A stretch of DNA of 64,000 nt from CAUPWF01 sp964369425 (GTDB taxonomy: Bacteria; Bacillota; Clostridia; Lachnospirales; Lachnospiraceae), in the NCBI GenBank assembly GCA_964369425.1, contig CAYJGW010000007.1:1-64000 (forward strand), read 5' to 3'. The position numbers and the translations under genes are program-made. Shown here in pieces: positions 24,587-33,518 of the stretch (position 1 is its first letter; each line of letters opens with the position of its first letter). The notes beneath the pieces are model-generated. The model ran no database searches and was not told the DNA's origin. It saw only the letters and a program-made list of their open reading frames with translations.

Positions 24587-25708
24587 TTACATCGCATACC
24601 TCTCAGTGTTTTCGTACACAACTTTTACTCCTGTGTCTCCAACAAAGCGAGAGTTGGCGCGAATTGTATTCCTACTTTCTACAATACAATTTTCTATGTA
24701 TGTATTATCGCCTATGTAGACATCATTCAGTATTATAGAGTTTTTAATCACACAGTTATTTCCAATGAAAGTCCTCTTAAAAATAGCCGAACTCTCTACG
24801 GTTCCATTAATAATACATCCGCTTCCGACCAAACTATTCTTCACAACAGCTCCTGGATTGTATTTCGCTGGTGGCATATCACTCACCCTCGAAAATACGT
24901 GAGGTTCTTGCTTGAAGAAGTAATCTCGTACATCAGCCTTTAGGAAATCCATATTCGTTCTATGATAAGCATCTACCGTTGCTATGTTGCTCCAATAATC
25001 TTTCATTTTGTATCCGTACATCTTCTTCAATCCCTTGTAACGAATCAAAATATCGTTTACAAAATCAAATCTTTCTTCTTCTGCACACTTCTCAATTAAA
25101 CCGATTAGTTGTCTACGACGAATTACATATACCCCTGTTGATACAGTGCCATATTTTGCAACCATTGGCTTTTCTTCAAATTCTTCAATTCTAGAATCCT
25201 CATTCATTTTGATTGTTCCAAATCTACAAATATCATCTTCATTTGGATTCAAATCTTTACACACCACTGTAATATCTGCTTTCTTTTGGATGTGATAATC
25301 AAGAACTTTATTATAGTCTAACTTGTACACAGTATCTGCTGAAGTAATAATTACGTATGGCTCATGGCAGCGCTTTAGAAAATCAAGGTTTTGATAAATC
25401 GCATCTGCAGTCCCTCTATACCAATATCCATTATCTGCAGTAATTGTAGGCGTAAACACGAACAGACCACCTTGCTTTCTTCCAAAGTTCCACCATTTGG
25501 AAGAGTTCAAATGCTCATTTAATGTTCTTGCATTGTACTGTGTAAGAACAGCTACTTTTTGCACATTTGAATTTGTCATGTTACTAAGTGAAAAATCGAT
25601 ACTTCTATAACTACCGGCGATCGGCATGGCTGCTATAGCTCTCCTTTTCGTTAAATCTCGCATCTTGTTGCTAGTTCCACCCGCTAAAATGAGTCCGATT
25701 GCTTTCAT
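24587..25708 (-). CDS. glgD: Glucose-1-phosphate adenylyltransferase subunit GlgD
   Basis: A 373-residue partner of GlgC in ADP-glucose synthesis for glycogen. It has the nucleotidyltransferase fold with a modified N-terminal loop GGTSNKMRDLTKRRAIA, where catalytic GlgC has KPAV. The C-terminal half is a left-handed beta-helix (VVKNSLVGSGCIINGTVESS). In Firmicutes GlgD is generally a non-catalytic or regulatory subunit. Its start codon overlaps the glgC stop by one base (TAATG). Confidence 0.95.
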   Translation of the reverse strand: MKAIGLILAGGTSNKMRDLTKRRAIAAMPIAGSYRSIDFSLSNMTNSNVQKVAVLTQYNARTLNEHLNSSKWWNFGRKQGGLFVFTPTITADNGYWYRGTADAIYQNLDFLKRCHEPYVIITSADTVYKLDYNKVLDYHIQKKADITVVCKDLNPNEDDICRFGTIKMNEDSRIEEFEEKPMVAKYGTVSTGVYVIRRRQLIGLIEKCAEEERFDFVNDILIRYKGLKKMYGYKMKDYWSNIATVDAYHRTNMDFLKADVRDYFFKQEPHVFSRVSDMPPAKYNPGAVVKNSLVGSGCIINGTVESSAIFKRTFIGNNCVIKNSIILNDVYIGDNTYIENCIVESRNTIRANSRFVGDTGVKVVYENTERYAM

Positions 25709-26976
25709 TATTTGTCACCTACCTTTATCAAAGTCTCACCGCTTTGTAGCACTCCGTCAGGATAATCTTCTTCCGTTGTGCAACCTGCAATGGCTGTATT
25801 TTTTCCAATTTGTACATCTGATGGTACGATACTCTTCTCTCCGACCGTCACTAACCCAAATGTATAAATCTCTGGTTTTAACGCATTTTGTGTCATCTCG
25901 CCTATTCCCATAGTCACATTATCTCCTATTATAGCGTCATCAGCGATAATCCCTTTATCAATAACACAATTGCTACCAATCTCAACATTTTGCATAATAA
26001 TAGAGTCTCTTATAATTGTTCCTTCCCCTATTACCACGCCCGGACTAATAATACTATTGTGTACTTCTCCATAAATCTGTGCTCCATTTCCAATAATACT
26101 TCTTGTAATCAAAGACTGCTCCGAAATATATTGTGGTGGAAGTGTGGTGCTATTTGTGTAAATTTTCCAAAACTCTTCGTAAAGGTTGAATTCTGGAACA
26201 ATGTCTATCAACTCCATATTAGCTTCCCAATATGACTTCAATGTTCCTACATCTTTCCAATACCCATTATACTCATAAGCAAACAACCTTTGATCTTTTT
26301 CATGACAATATGGAATAATATGCTTTCCAAAGTCACAGCTTTGAACTTCTGATAAATTCACCAAAGCTTCTTTCAACGCTTTCCAACTAAATATGTAAAT
26401 CCCCATGGAAGCTAGATTACTTCTAGGATTCTCTGGCTTTTCTTCAAAGTCGTTAATCCTGCCTTCTTTATCTGTAATAACTATACCAAATCGCTTTGCC
26501 TCTTCCATTGGAACGGGCATTGCAGCTATTGTAACATCTGCATTATTTTCTTTGTGGTAATCTAACATTACCTCATAATCCATCTTATAGATGTGATCTC
26601 CTGAAAGAATCAATACATATTCTGGGTCAAACATCTCCATATATCCAAGATTTTGATAAATCGCATTTGCAGTCCCTGTATACCATTCACTGTTCCCACT
26701 TTTTTCATAAGGCGGTAAAATTGTAACCCCACCAAAGTTTTTATCCAAATCCCATGGTATCCCTATTCCTATATGCGTATTAAGAGCCAACGGTTGATAC
26801 TGTGTCAAAACTCCAACTGTATCAATACCTGAGTTAACACAATTGCTCAATGGGAAATCAATAATTCGGTATTTTCCACCAAATGCAACTGCTGGTTTTG
26901 CAACATTTGATGTCAAAACCCCTAGTCTACTACCTTGTCCACCTGCTAACAGCATGGCTATCATCTCTTTTTTCAT
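25708..26976 (-). CDS. glgC: Glucose-1-phosphate adenylyltransferase catalytic subunit
   Basis: Makes ADP-glucose from ATP and glucose-1-phosphate, the committed step of glycogen synthesis. The 422 residues include LLAGGQGSRLGVLT, the substrate lysine context KPAVAFGGKYRIIDF, the catalytic aspartate in LSGDHIYKMDY, and GIYIFSW. The C-terminal beta-helix domain follows. It is first in an operon with glgD, preceded by an AAAGGGG site and a TATAAT box with an extended TGT (27016-27011). Confidence 0.96.
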   Translation of the reverse strand: MKKEMIAMLLAGGQGSRLGVLTSNVAKPAVAFGGKYRIIDFPLSNCVNSGIDTVGVLTQYQPLALNTHIGIGIPWDLDKNFGGVTILPPYEKSGNSEWYTGTANAIYQNLGYMEMFDPEYVLILSGDHIYKMDYEVMLDYHKENNADVTIAAMPVPMEEAKRFGIVITDKEGRINDFEEKPENPRSNLASMGIYIFSWKALKEALVNLSEVQSCDFGKHIIPYCHEKDQRLFAYEYNGYWKDVGTLKSYWEANMELIDIVPEFNLYEEFWKIYTNSTTLPPQYISEQSLITRSIIGNGAQIYGEVHNSIISPGVVIGEGTIIRDSIIMQNVEIGSNCVIDKGIIADDAIIGDNVTMGIGEMTQNALKPEIYTFGLVTVGEKSIVPSDVQIGKNTAIAGCTTEEDYPDGVLQSGETLIKVGDK

Positions 26977-27010
26977 CTTGCATTCACCCCTTTAGTCACG
27001 TATTTACCAC

Positions 27011-27016
27011 ATTATA
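27011..27016 (-). promoter_or_regulatory. Extended -10 of the glgC promoter
   Basis: TGTTATAAT on the minus strand, about 35 bp upstream of glgC. No good -35 box at standard spacing is visible (CAGACA lies 19 bp upstream). Confidence 0.5.
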
Positions 27017-27114
27017 ACATATTTTTATGGTATTTTGTCTGTTTTTATTGTTTTTTTTGTGTTTTTCTTATTATTCCTTTACCTTTCCCTTAAATTGTTA
27101 GTCAAATAATAAAT

Positions 27115-27144
27115 TTGCGATTTAGTGCATACATATAGTATAAT
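27115..27144 (+). promoter_or_regulatory. murC promoter
   Basis: TTGCGA (27115-27120), 18 bp, TATAAT (27139-27144). Downstream, the motif TGTGACTAAAAT (27161) and the close match TGTAACTAAAAT flank the leader; the second copy contains the murC start codon. Confidence 0.65.
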
Positions 27145-27209
27145 ATAATTGTATTCGTACTGTGACTAAAATATGTCACTAAAAATTTGAAATAGGATGT
27201 GTAACTAAA

Positions 27210-28589
27210 ATGTACAAAATTGATTTTAAAAAACCGATGCATGTTCACTTTATTGGAATTGGTGGCATAAGCATGAGCGGCCTTGCCGAAATATTACTAA
27301 ACGAGAACTTTACAATCTCTGGATCTGACACAAAGGAAACTCCACTCACAAAACGACTCGTGGAAAAAGGGGCAACTATTTACTATGAACAAGTACCAAC
27401 TAATATCACTACTGATATTTCTCTCGTAGTTTATACTGCTGCTATCAAAAAGGAAAATCCCGAACTTATGGAAGCAGTTGCTAATAAAATACCTACACTT
27501 ACTAGATCTGGACTTTTAGGTCAATTAATGACCAATTACAATACCCCGATTGCGGTGTCTGGAACTCATGGAAAAACTACTACAACGTCTATGATTTCAC
27601 ACGTATTATTAGCTGGTGAATTAGACCCGACCATCTCCGTAGGTGGTATCCTAAATGCAATTAACGGGAATATCCGCGTTGGAAATTCTGAGACTTTCAT
27701 CACCGAAGCTTGTGAATATACCAATAGCTTTTTAGATTTTCACCCTTTTATCAGCATTGTGCTGAATGTAGAAGAGGATCACCTTGACTTTTTTAAGGAT
27801 ATCGAAGATATACGCAACTCCTTCCATCAATTTGGAAAATTATTACCAGTAGACGGTAGTCTCATTATCAATGGCGAAATCGATTGTTGTGATGCAATAA
27901 CAGAAAACTTAGAGTGTAATATCATAACCTATGGTTTTTCAAAAGATTTTCAATACTGTGCAACCAATATCACTTTTAACGAATCAGGTCACGTTGCCTT
28001 TGACTTCTATAAAGATGGTAATTTCGTCTCTTCCATTCAACTAAGTGTTACTGGTGAACACAATGCTTCCAACGCATTATCTGCAATTGCAACTGGTGAA
28101 TTATTAGGATTATCACTTGATACAATCAAAGAAGGATTACTGGCTTTTGAAGGTACAAAAAGAAGATTTGAATACAAAGGGACCAAAGAGGACGTAATCA
28201 TTATTGATGATTATGCTCATCATCCAACTGAAATTATAGCCACGTTAAATGCCGCTAAACATTATCCTCACCGAGATATTTGGTGCGTCTTTCAGCCACA
28301 CACTTACACGAGAACCAAAGCATTCTTCAATGAGTTTGCCGAGGCGCTTTCTTTGGCTGACCACTTGATTTTAGCTGATATTTATGCTGCTCGTGAAACC
28401 GATACTTTAGGAGTCTCTTCCGAATTGTTAGCGCAAAAAGCAAAAGACTTGGGTGCGGATGCACATTACCTAGGAGATTTTCAATCTATTGAAGATTTTT
28501 TAAGACTCAACTGTAAAGCAGGAGATTTGTTGATAACTATGGGGGCCGGAGATGTTGTAAATATAGGGGAATCGCTTCTCGAAGGGTAG
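27210..28589 (+). CDS. murC: UDP-N-acetylmuramate-L-alanine ligase
   Basis: Adds L-alanine to UDP-MurNAc in peptidoglycan synthesis. The 459 residues have the MurC N-terminal HFIGIGGISMSGLAEILL, the ATP-binding AVSGTHGKTTT, the EACEY motif and IDDYAHHPTEI. The ribosome site (AGGATG) is weak. It is followed by a 149-bp gap with DnaA-box-like sequences before the dnaD gene. Confidence 0.97.
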   Translation: MYKIDFKKPMHVHFIGIGGISMSGLAEILLNENFTISGSDTKETPLTKRLVEKGATIYYEQVPTNITTDISLVVYTAAIKKENPELMEAVANKIPTLTRSGLLGQLMTNYNTPIAVSGTHGKTTTTSMISHVLLAGELDPTISVGGILNAINGNIRVGNSETFITEACEYTNSFLDFHPFISIVLNVEEDHLDFFKDIEDIRNSFHQFGKLLPVDGSLIINGEIDCCDAITENLECNIITYGFSKDFQYCATNITFNESGHVAFDFYKDGNFVSSIQLSVTGEHNASNALSAIATGELLGLSLDTIKEGLLAFEGTKRRFEYKGTKEDVIIIDDYAHHPTEIIATLNAAKHYPHRDIWCVFQPHTYTRTKAFFNEFAEALSLADHLILADIYAARETDTLGVSSELLAQKAKDLGADAHYLGDFQSIEDFLRLNCKAGDLLITMGAGDVVNIGESLLEG

Positions 28590-28601
28590 TTACACACATT
28601 T

Positions 28602-28631
28602 TTATCCACAAAAAAACCTGTCCTATCCACG
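28602..28631 (+). promoter_or_regulatory. DnaA box pair upstream of the dnaD-dnaC-like operon
   Basis: TTATCCACA (28602-28610) is a perfect DnaA box. CTATCCACG (28623-28631), in the same orientation and 21 bp on, differs at two positions. They lie upstream of the -10 box for genes encoding helicase-loading proteins. Confidence 0.55.
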
Positions 28632-28658
28632 AAAAACTTCTTTCTGTCAAGGTCAGAT

Positions 28659-28669
28659 AGTGCTATAAT
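28659..28669 (+). promoter_or_regulatory. Extended -10 promoter of the dnaD operon
   Basis: TGCTATAAT with the extended TG motif at 28661-28669, and no convincing -35 box. A hairpin AGGTTG/CAACCT at about 28688-28705 lies in the leader. Confidence 0.55.
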
Positions 28670-28738
28670 ATGCCTTACCGAAACAGGAAGGTTGAGTCTA
28701 CAACCTCTTGTCTCTAAATAGAAAAGGATGGGATTTTT

Positions 28739-29779
28739 ATGAAACCTTTACGAATCAGGACGCGCAATCAAAGTAATACAACTGTCATTGAGAACGAATT
28801 TATCGATCAATATATGGCACGAGCAAACGGAGAGTTTGTGAAAGTATATCTATATTTATTGCGCCATTTAAACAACCCGAAAAACAACCCAACCCTCACA
28901 AGTATAGCGGATGATTTGGAAAATACGGAAAATGATATATTAAGAGCACTAAAATACTGGGAAAAAGAAGGACTTCTCGCTCTAGAATATGATGATGAAG
29001 AGAAAATTTGCGGACTTGATATCGCAACTCTTTCTCTCGCCAATGTAGGTAAAGCACAGCATACACAACTACCTAAGAAAATAGCAAAACCCACAGTGGT
29101 TCCAATCATACCAAAAGAAGTTCCTTGTGTCTCTGTATCTAACAGCTCGCGAAAAGATTTCAAACAACTTCTTTTTATCGCAGAGCAATATTTAGGTAAA
29201 ACTTTATCAAAAACAGATGTAGACACCATAGCATATTTTTATGACACCTTGCATTTTTCTACTGAACTAATCGATTACCTTATCGAATATTGTGTAGAAA
29301 ATGGGCATAAAAGCATTCATTACATACAATCTGTCGCACTTGCGTGGTCGGATAACAACGTTAAGTCTATAGCAGATGCCAAAACGCATTGTTCTTCTTA
29401 CAATAAGGATTATTATACTGTTCTAAAAGAATTCGGCATCACCGGAAGGGGACCTGTTACCTCTGAAAAACAGATTATTGATAAATGGATGAACACTTAT
29501 GGGTTTTCTATCGAGTTGGTATGTCATGCTTGCAGACGTACCATGTCCACTATTCATCAACCAAGTTTTGAATATACGGACTCTATTCTTGGTAAGTGGC
29601 GACAACAAAACGTTCGCTACATTTCAGATATCGAGCGCCTCGATAACGAATACCAACAACAAAAAAAGAAAACTGTGAAACCTACGACTGATAAGGCTAC
29701 AAAAAAATCAGCTAGTAATTTTGAACCTCGCTCATACGATATGGCATCTTTGGAAAAAAGACTGCTACAAAATAAGTAG
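28739..29779 (+). CDS. DnaD-domain replication protein
   Basis: A 346-residue protein with an N-terminal winged helix (FVKVYLYLLRHLNN...TLTSIADDL) and DnaD/DnaB_2-type helical domains. The family signature is clear near residues 170-220 (YFYDTLHFSTELIDYLIEYC) and 265-300 (ILGKWRQQNVRYISDIE). It likely helps load the replicative helicase at replication start or restart. The next gene encodes a DnaC-like ATPase 16 bp downstream, as in other Clostridia. Confidence 0.92.
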   Translation: MKPLRIRTRNQSNTTVIENEFIDQYMARANGEFVKVYLYLLRHLNNPKNNPTLTSIADDLENTENDILRALKYWEKEGLLALEYDDEEKICGLDIATLSLANVGKAQHTQLPKKIAKPTVVPIIPKEVPCVSVSNSSRKDFKQLLFIAEQYLGKTLSKTDVDTIAYFYDTLHFSTELIDYLIEYCVENGHKSIHYIQSVALAWSDNNVKSIADAKTHCSSYNKDYYTVLKEFGITGRGPVTSEKQIIDKWMNTYGFSIELVCHACRRTMSTIHQPSFEYTDSILGKWRQQNVRYISDIERLDNEYQQQKKKTVKPTTDKATKKSASNFEPRSYDMASLEKRLLQNK

Positions 29780-29795
29780 ATATAGGAGATAAGCT

Positions 29796-30794
29796 GTGGC
29801 ACTTACAAATCCACAATATGACAGTATCATGAGAACTTATGAAGATAAACGACTGGCTCATTATACTGTTTCACAAGAACATTACAGAGAGATCTATCAA
29901 GTAATTCCAGAAATCAAGCAATTAGAAGAGCGAATAGCCTCTCTCTCGTTAGAAAAAGCAAGACAGATGCTTTCGTCTGAAGATGAAACGCTTTTATCTG
30001 ATTTAAAAAACGATATATACCAATTATCCAAGCAAAAGAAAATGCTTTTGACAAAACATGGATATGCAGACAATTATCTCGATATTCAATGCGACTGTCT
30101 TTTGTGTAAAGATACTGGCTATATCGCTAATGAAAAATGTCAATGTTTTAAAAACGCAATCATAGATTTACTTTATACACAATCGAATCTAAAGGAAATT
30201 TTACAAATTGAAAATTTTTCACATTTCGATTTATCCTACTACTCTGATCATTACATGAACGAGCTTACAGGCAAATCTTCTTTAGAAACTATGCGAGAAG
30301 CACTTGACATCTGTCAAAATTTCGTTGATAATTTTGACACAGACAAAAAAAATTTATTTTTATATGGAGATACTGGAATTGGGAAGACATTTTTATCCCA
30401 TTGTATCGCTAAAGAACTGATGGATCAATCCCATTCAGTTATTTATTTTTCTGCATTTGATTTATTCGACACCTTGGCTAAAAGCCGTTTTGGAAAAGAT
30501 GAAAATGCACAAGACTTGAATGCTTATATACTCGAATGCGACTTATTAATCATTGATGATTTAGGAACAGAGCTTGTTAATTCCTTTGTAGTGTCACAAT
30601 TTTTCTTGTGCATCAATGAACGTCTGTTACGAAACAAGTCAACCATCATATCGACAAATCTTGCACTAGATTCATTAGTCGATATCTACTCAGAGCGTAT
30701 TTTTTCACGAATCACAAGTAAGTATACTATGTTGAATTTAATCGGTGAAGATGTACGTATAAAGAAGAAATTAATTAATTTGGAGGTACAATAA
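29796..30794 (+). CDS. DnaC/DnaI-like helicase-loading ATPase
   Basis: A 332-residue AAA+ protein. The N-terminal region contains a Cys cluster CDCLLCKDTGYI...CQCF that may bind zinc. The ATPase has Walker A YGDTGIGKTFL, Walker B LLIIDDLGTE and a sensor region TIISTNL. It probably loads the DnaB helicase together with the upstream DnaD-like protein. The start is GTG, with AGGAG 7 bp upstream. The stop overlaps the prs start (TAATG). Confidence 0.93.
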   Translation: MALTNPQYDSIMRTYEDKRLAHYTVSQEHYREIYQVIPEIKQLEERIASLSLEKARQMLSSEDETLLSDLKNDIYQLSKQKKMLLTKHGYADNYLDIQCDCLLCKDTGYIANEKCQCFKNAIIDLLYTQSNLKEILQIENFSHFDLSYYSDHYMNELTGKSSLETMREALDICQNFVDNFDTDKKNLFLYGDTGIGKTFLSHCIAKELMDQSHSVIYFSAFDLFDTLAKSRFGKDENAQDLNAYILECDLLIIDDLGTELVNSFVVSQFFLCINERLLRNKSTIISTNLALDSLVDIYSERIFSRITSKYTMLNLIGEDVRIKKKLINLEVQ

Positions 30795-31981
30795 TGTTAC
30801 ATCGCAATGAGCGCACTTTAGACAACATCCCTGTTGGCTCACTTGGTATTATCCCTGTTACAGGATGCGAACCTTTAGGAAACAAGGTCAATGATTTTTT
30901 AGTAACTTGGAGAAAGGAAAGCACTATTTCTCAGAAAAATCTTCCAGCCTATGCTGGATACGAAAAGGATTCTTTCATCATCGATGCAAAAGTTCCACGT
31001 TTTGGTTCCGGAGAAGCAAAAGGAATTTTAAATGAATCCGTACGAGGTCGTGACTTATACCTCTTAGTAGATGTATGCAACTACAGCTTGACCTACTCTC
31101 TATCAGGATACACAAATAGAATGTCTCCTGATGACCATTTCCAAAATCTAAAACGTATCATAGCTGCTGTAGGCGGAAAGGCTCGTAGAATCAATGTCAT
31201 CATGCCATTTCTTTATGAGAGCAGACAACACAAAAGAAGTTCTAGAGAATCTCTTGATTGTGCATTAGCACTACAGGAATTGGTTCGTATGGGTGTGGAT
31301 AACATTATTACATTTGACGCTCATGACCCACGTGTTCAAAATGCGATTCCATTAAACGGTTTCGAAACAGTTTCTCCAACTTACCAATTTATTAAAGGTT
31401 TACTAAAATCTTATGACGATTTAAAAATTGACAGTGAACACATGATGGCGATTAGCCCTGATGAAGGCGCAACTAGCAGAGCTGTCTATATGGCAAACGT
31501 TCTTGGATTAGATATGGGCATGTTTTACAAAAGAAGAGATTATGCTACCATCGTAAATGGTCGTAACCCTATCGTTGCTCACGAGTTCCTCGGCTCATCA
31601 GTAGAAGGAAAAGACGTAATCATTATTGATGATATGATTTCTTCTGGAGATAGTATCCTTGATGTAGCAAAACAGTTAAAAGAGCGAAAAGCTAATCGTA
31701 TTTTTGCCGCAGCTACTTTCGGTCTATTCACCAATGGACTCGAAAAATTTGACCAAGCTTATGAAGAAGGAATTCTAGACAAAGTACTCACTACTAATTT
31801 AATTTATCAGACACCTGAATTGCTTGAAAAGCCATATTACGTAAACTGCGATATGAGCAAATACGTAGCATTGATTATTGATACAATTAACCACGATGCA
31901 TCACTGAGTGAGATGCTTACTCCAGTGGAGCGAATCAATAATGTTGTAAAAAAATATAAGAATGGTGAACCAATTCACTAA
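30794..31981 (+). CDS. prs: Ribose-phosphate pyrophosphokinase (long form)
   Basis: Makes PRPP for nucleotide, histidine and tryptophan synthesis. It has the phosphoribosyl loop VIIIDDMISSGDSILDV, the HDPRVQNAIP region and NGRNP. At 395 residues it is about 75 longer than the usual bacterial enzyme of near 315-320, with extra N-terminal sequence and insertions, a form seen in Lachnospiraceae. GGAGGT precedes the start. It is the last gene of the dnaD operon and is followed by a terminator. Confidence 0.92.
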   Translation: MLHRNERTLDNIPVGSLGIIPVTGCEPLGNKVNDFLVTWRKESTISQKNLPAYAGYEKDSFIIDAKVPRFGSGEAKGILNESVRGRDLYLLVDVCNYSLTYSLSGYTNRMSPDDHFQNLKRIIAAVGGKARRINVIMPFLYESRQHKRSSRESLDCALALQELVRMGVDNIITFDAHDPRVQNAIPLNGFETVSPTYQFIKGLLKSYDDLKIDSEHMMAISPDEGATSRAVYMANVLGLDMGMFYKRRDYATIVNGRNPIVAHEFLGSSVEGKDVIIIDDMISSGDSILDVAKQLKERKANRIFAAATFGLFTNGLEKFDQAYEEGILDKVLTTNLIYQTPELLEKPYYVNCDMSKYVALIIDTINHDASLSEMLTPVERINNVVKKYKNGEPIH

Positions 31982-32004
31982 ACAATACCTTTAACATTCA
32001 AAGA

Positions 32005-32040
32005 AGAGAGCAAATCCGCAGATCGGACTTGCTCTCTTTT
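32005..32040 (+). terminator. prs terminator
   Basis: AGAGAGCAAATCCG pairs with CGGACTTGCTCTCT (one mismatch) around a 5-nt loop, followed by TTTTCTCATTTT. The convergent gene ends about 20 bp further on, so it may serve both. Confidence 0.8.
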
Positions 32041-32060
32041 CTCATTTTATTTTTATTCCT

Positions 32061-33518
32061 TCACATTCTAATCATTGAATAGGATATTCCTAATTCCTCT
32101 AATAGCTTCTCTTCCCGTTCTTGACAAGAAAGGATAATCACCTGTCTCTCACTTACTTCTAACCATTGAAACAAGCGTTTCAAGCGCTTATTATCGTAAT
32201 GCCCAAAAGCATCGTCTAAGATAATTGGTAGTTTTTCTTCTTGCATCACATCTGCTACTGCAATTCTTAACGAAAAGTAAACTTGCTCCACCGTCCCTCT
32301 ACTAAGTTGATTCAAAGAAACCCTACGGTCTCCCATTTTTACCGTCACTTGCAAGTTTTCGTCTATAAACAATCGAGAATAGCTACCACTTGTTAAAAAT
32401 GTAATCGTTTCTGATGCTATTGTATTCAATCTATCACCGAATTCTTTTTGAATCGCAGCAGCTGATTCTATCACTTTTTCTATCGCTAATTGTATGGATG
32501 CTGTATCTCTTACATACTCAAAATCTATCTCCGTCGGCAAGCAAACCTCTGTTAACCATTCCTGTAAATTATCTACTACCACTCTCTTTTCTTGAAGTTG
32601 TACCTTCGTTCTTTCTATTTCCCAGCTCTGCTTTTGCACTTCTTTATATTGTCTAGCATATAATCTATGTTTTTCCCATTCTTTTCTTCCCACAAATATT
32701 GCAATACCTAACCAAGTCGTTACCACCAAGTAATTCAATGGTCTCTTCAAAAATATTCCACTTAGAACTGCCGCTATCCCAATCCCTACAGCCAATAGGA
32801 TTCTACTTGTCTTTGTTAATCTTTTAGATTCTTCTTCAAAACACTCCTCATTTAACTCATCACACTTTCGTTCCAACTTCTCCATTTCATTTTCTACAAA
32901 TTCTCTCTGCGCTTCTATCTTTTGTATTTTTACTTCTTTTTCTTCTTTATATTCTTGAAATTCCATATCAGATTTCTTCTTTTTCTTCTTCAAATCTTCT
33001 ACAATTTCACGTATTACAACTTCATCATTTCCTGTATCATAATAACTCGCAGCATAATTTTTCAACTGTTCCTTCAATTGATCAGATGTCTCTACTTTTC
33101 CTTGTCCTATACATACTGTATTCTCAAAGTTTAATGCATCAACGCCCCCTAGCAATGATTCTAAATCCCCATTATCCGCATTTAACGACTCTCCATCGTC
33201 TTCACAATACAGTTCAGAATTTCTTACATTTTTTTGAAAACTTCTTCGCACCACAAATGTCTTTCCACCTGTATGAAACCGTAAGCTACCACCAAAGTGA
33301 CTATAATCTCCCCAAGGTTCATACCTTGTAAATTCATCCCCTCTCGCAGCTCGACCTCTTTTTCTTTCAATATCAAAAAGCATAGCTTTCATAAACGTAT
33401 ACAGTGTTGTCTTTCCTGATTCATTCTCCCCATATATTACATTAATACCAGGTGATAGTCTGATTGTCTTCTTACTCAGCCTCCCAAACCGTTCCACCTT
33501 TAACTCTATTACTCTCAT
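32061..33518 (-). CDS. SbcC/YhaN-like SMC-type ATPase with a membrane hairpin
   Basis: A 485-residue ABC-type ATPase of the Rad50/SbcC/YhaN class. The N-terminus has Walker A GENESGKTT (30-38). A short charged coiled coil occupies about 170-235, and two hydrophobic helices at about 240-257 and 261-277 form a hairpin where SbcC has its zinc hook. A second coil (about 280-325) follows. The C-terminus has signature LSRGTVEQ (405-412) and Walker B PIILDDAFGHYD (431-442). It is about half the length of SbcC or YhaN. Its start overlaps the SbcD-like stop by 4 bp, so they should form a nuclease complex, probably at the membrane. Confidence 0.85.
   Translation of the reverse strand: MRVIELKVERFGRLSKKTIRLSPGINVIYGENESGKTTLYTFMKAMLFDIERKRGRAARGDEFTRYEPWGDYSHFGGSLRFHTGGKTFVVRRSFQKNVRNSELYCEDDGESLNADNGDLESLLGGVDALNFENTVCIGQGKVETSDQLKEQLKNYAASYYDTGNDEVVIREIVEDLKKKKKKSDMEFQEYKEEKEVKIQKIEAQREFVENEMEKLERKCDELNEECFEEESKRLTKTSRILLAVGIGIAAVLSGIFLKRPLNYLVVTTWLGIAIFVGRKEWEKHRLYARQYKEVQKQSWEIERTKVQLQEKRVVVDNLQEWLTEVCLPTEIDFEYVRDTASIQLAIEKVIESAAAIQKEFGDRLNTIASETITFLTSGSYSRLFIDENLQVTVKMGDRRVSLNQLSRGTVEQVYFSLRIAVADVMQEEKLPIILDDAFGHYDNKRLKRLFQWLEVSERQVIILSCQEREEKLLEELGISYSMIRM

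Noticed and set aside
28602..28631. DnaA boxes as a chromosomal replication origin
   Set aside because: Only one perfect box and one weak one are present, with no dnaA/dnaN genes and no A/T-rich unwinding element; a regulatory role for the operon is more likely.
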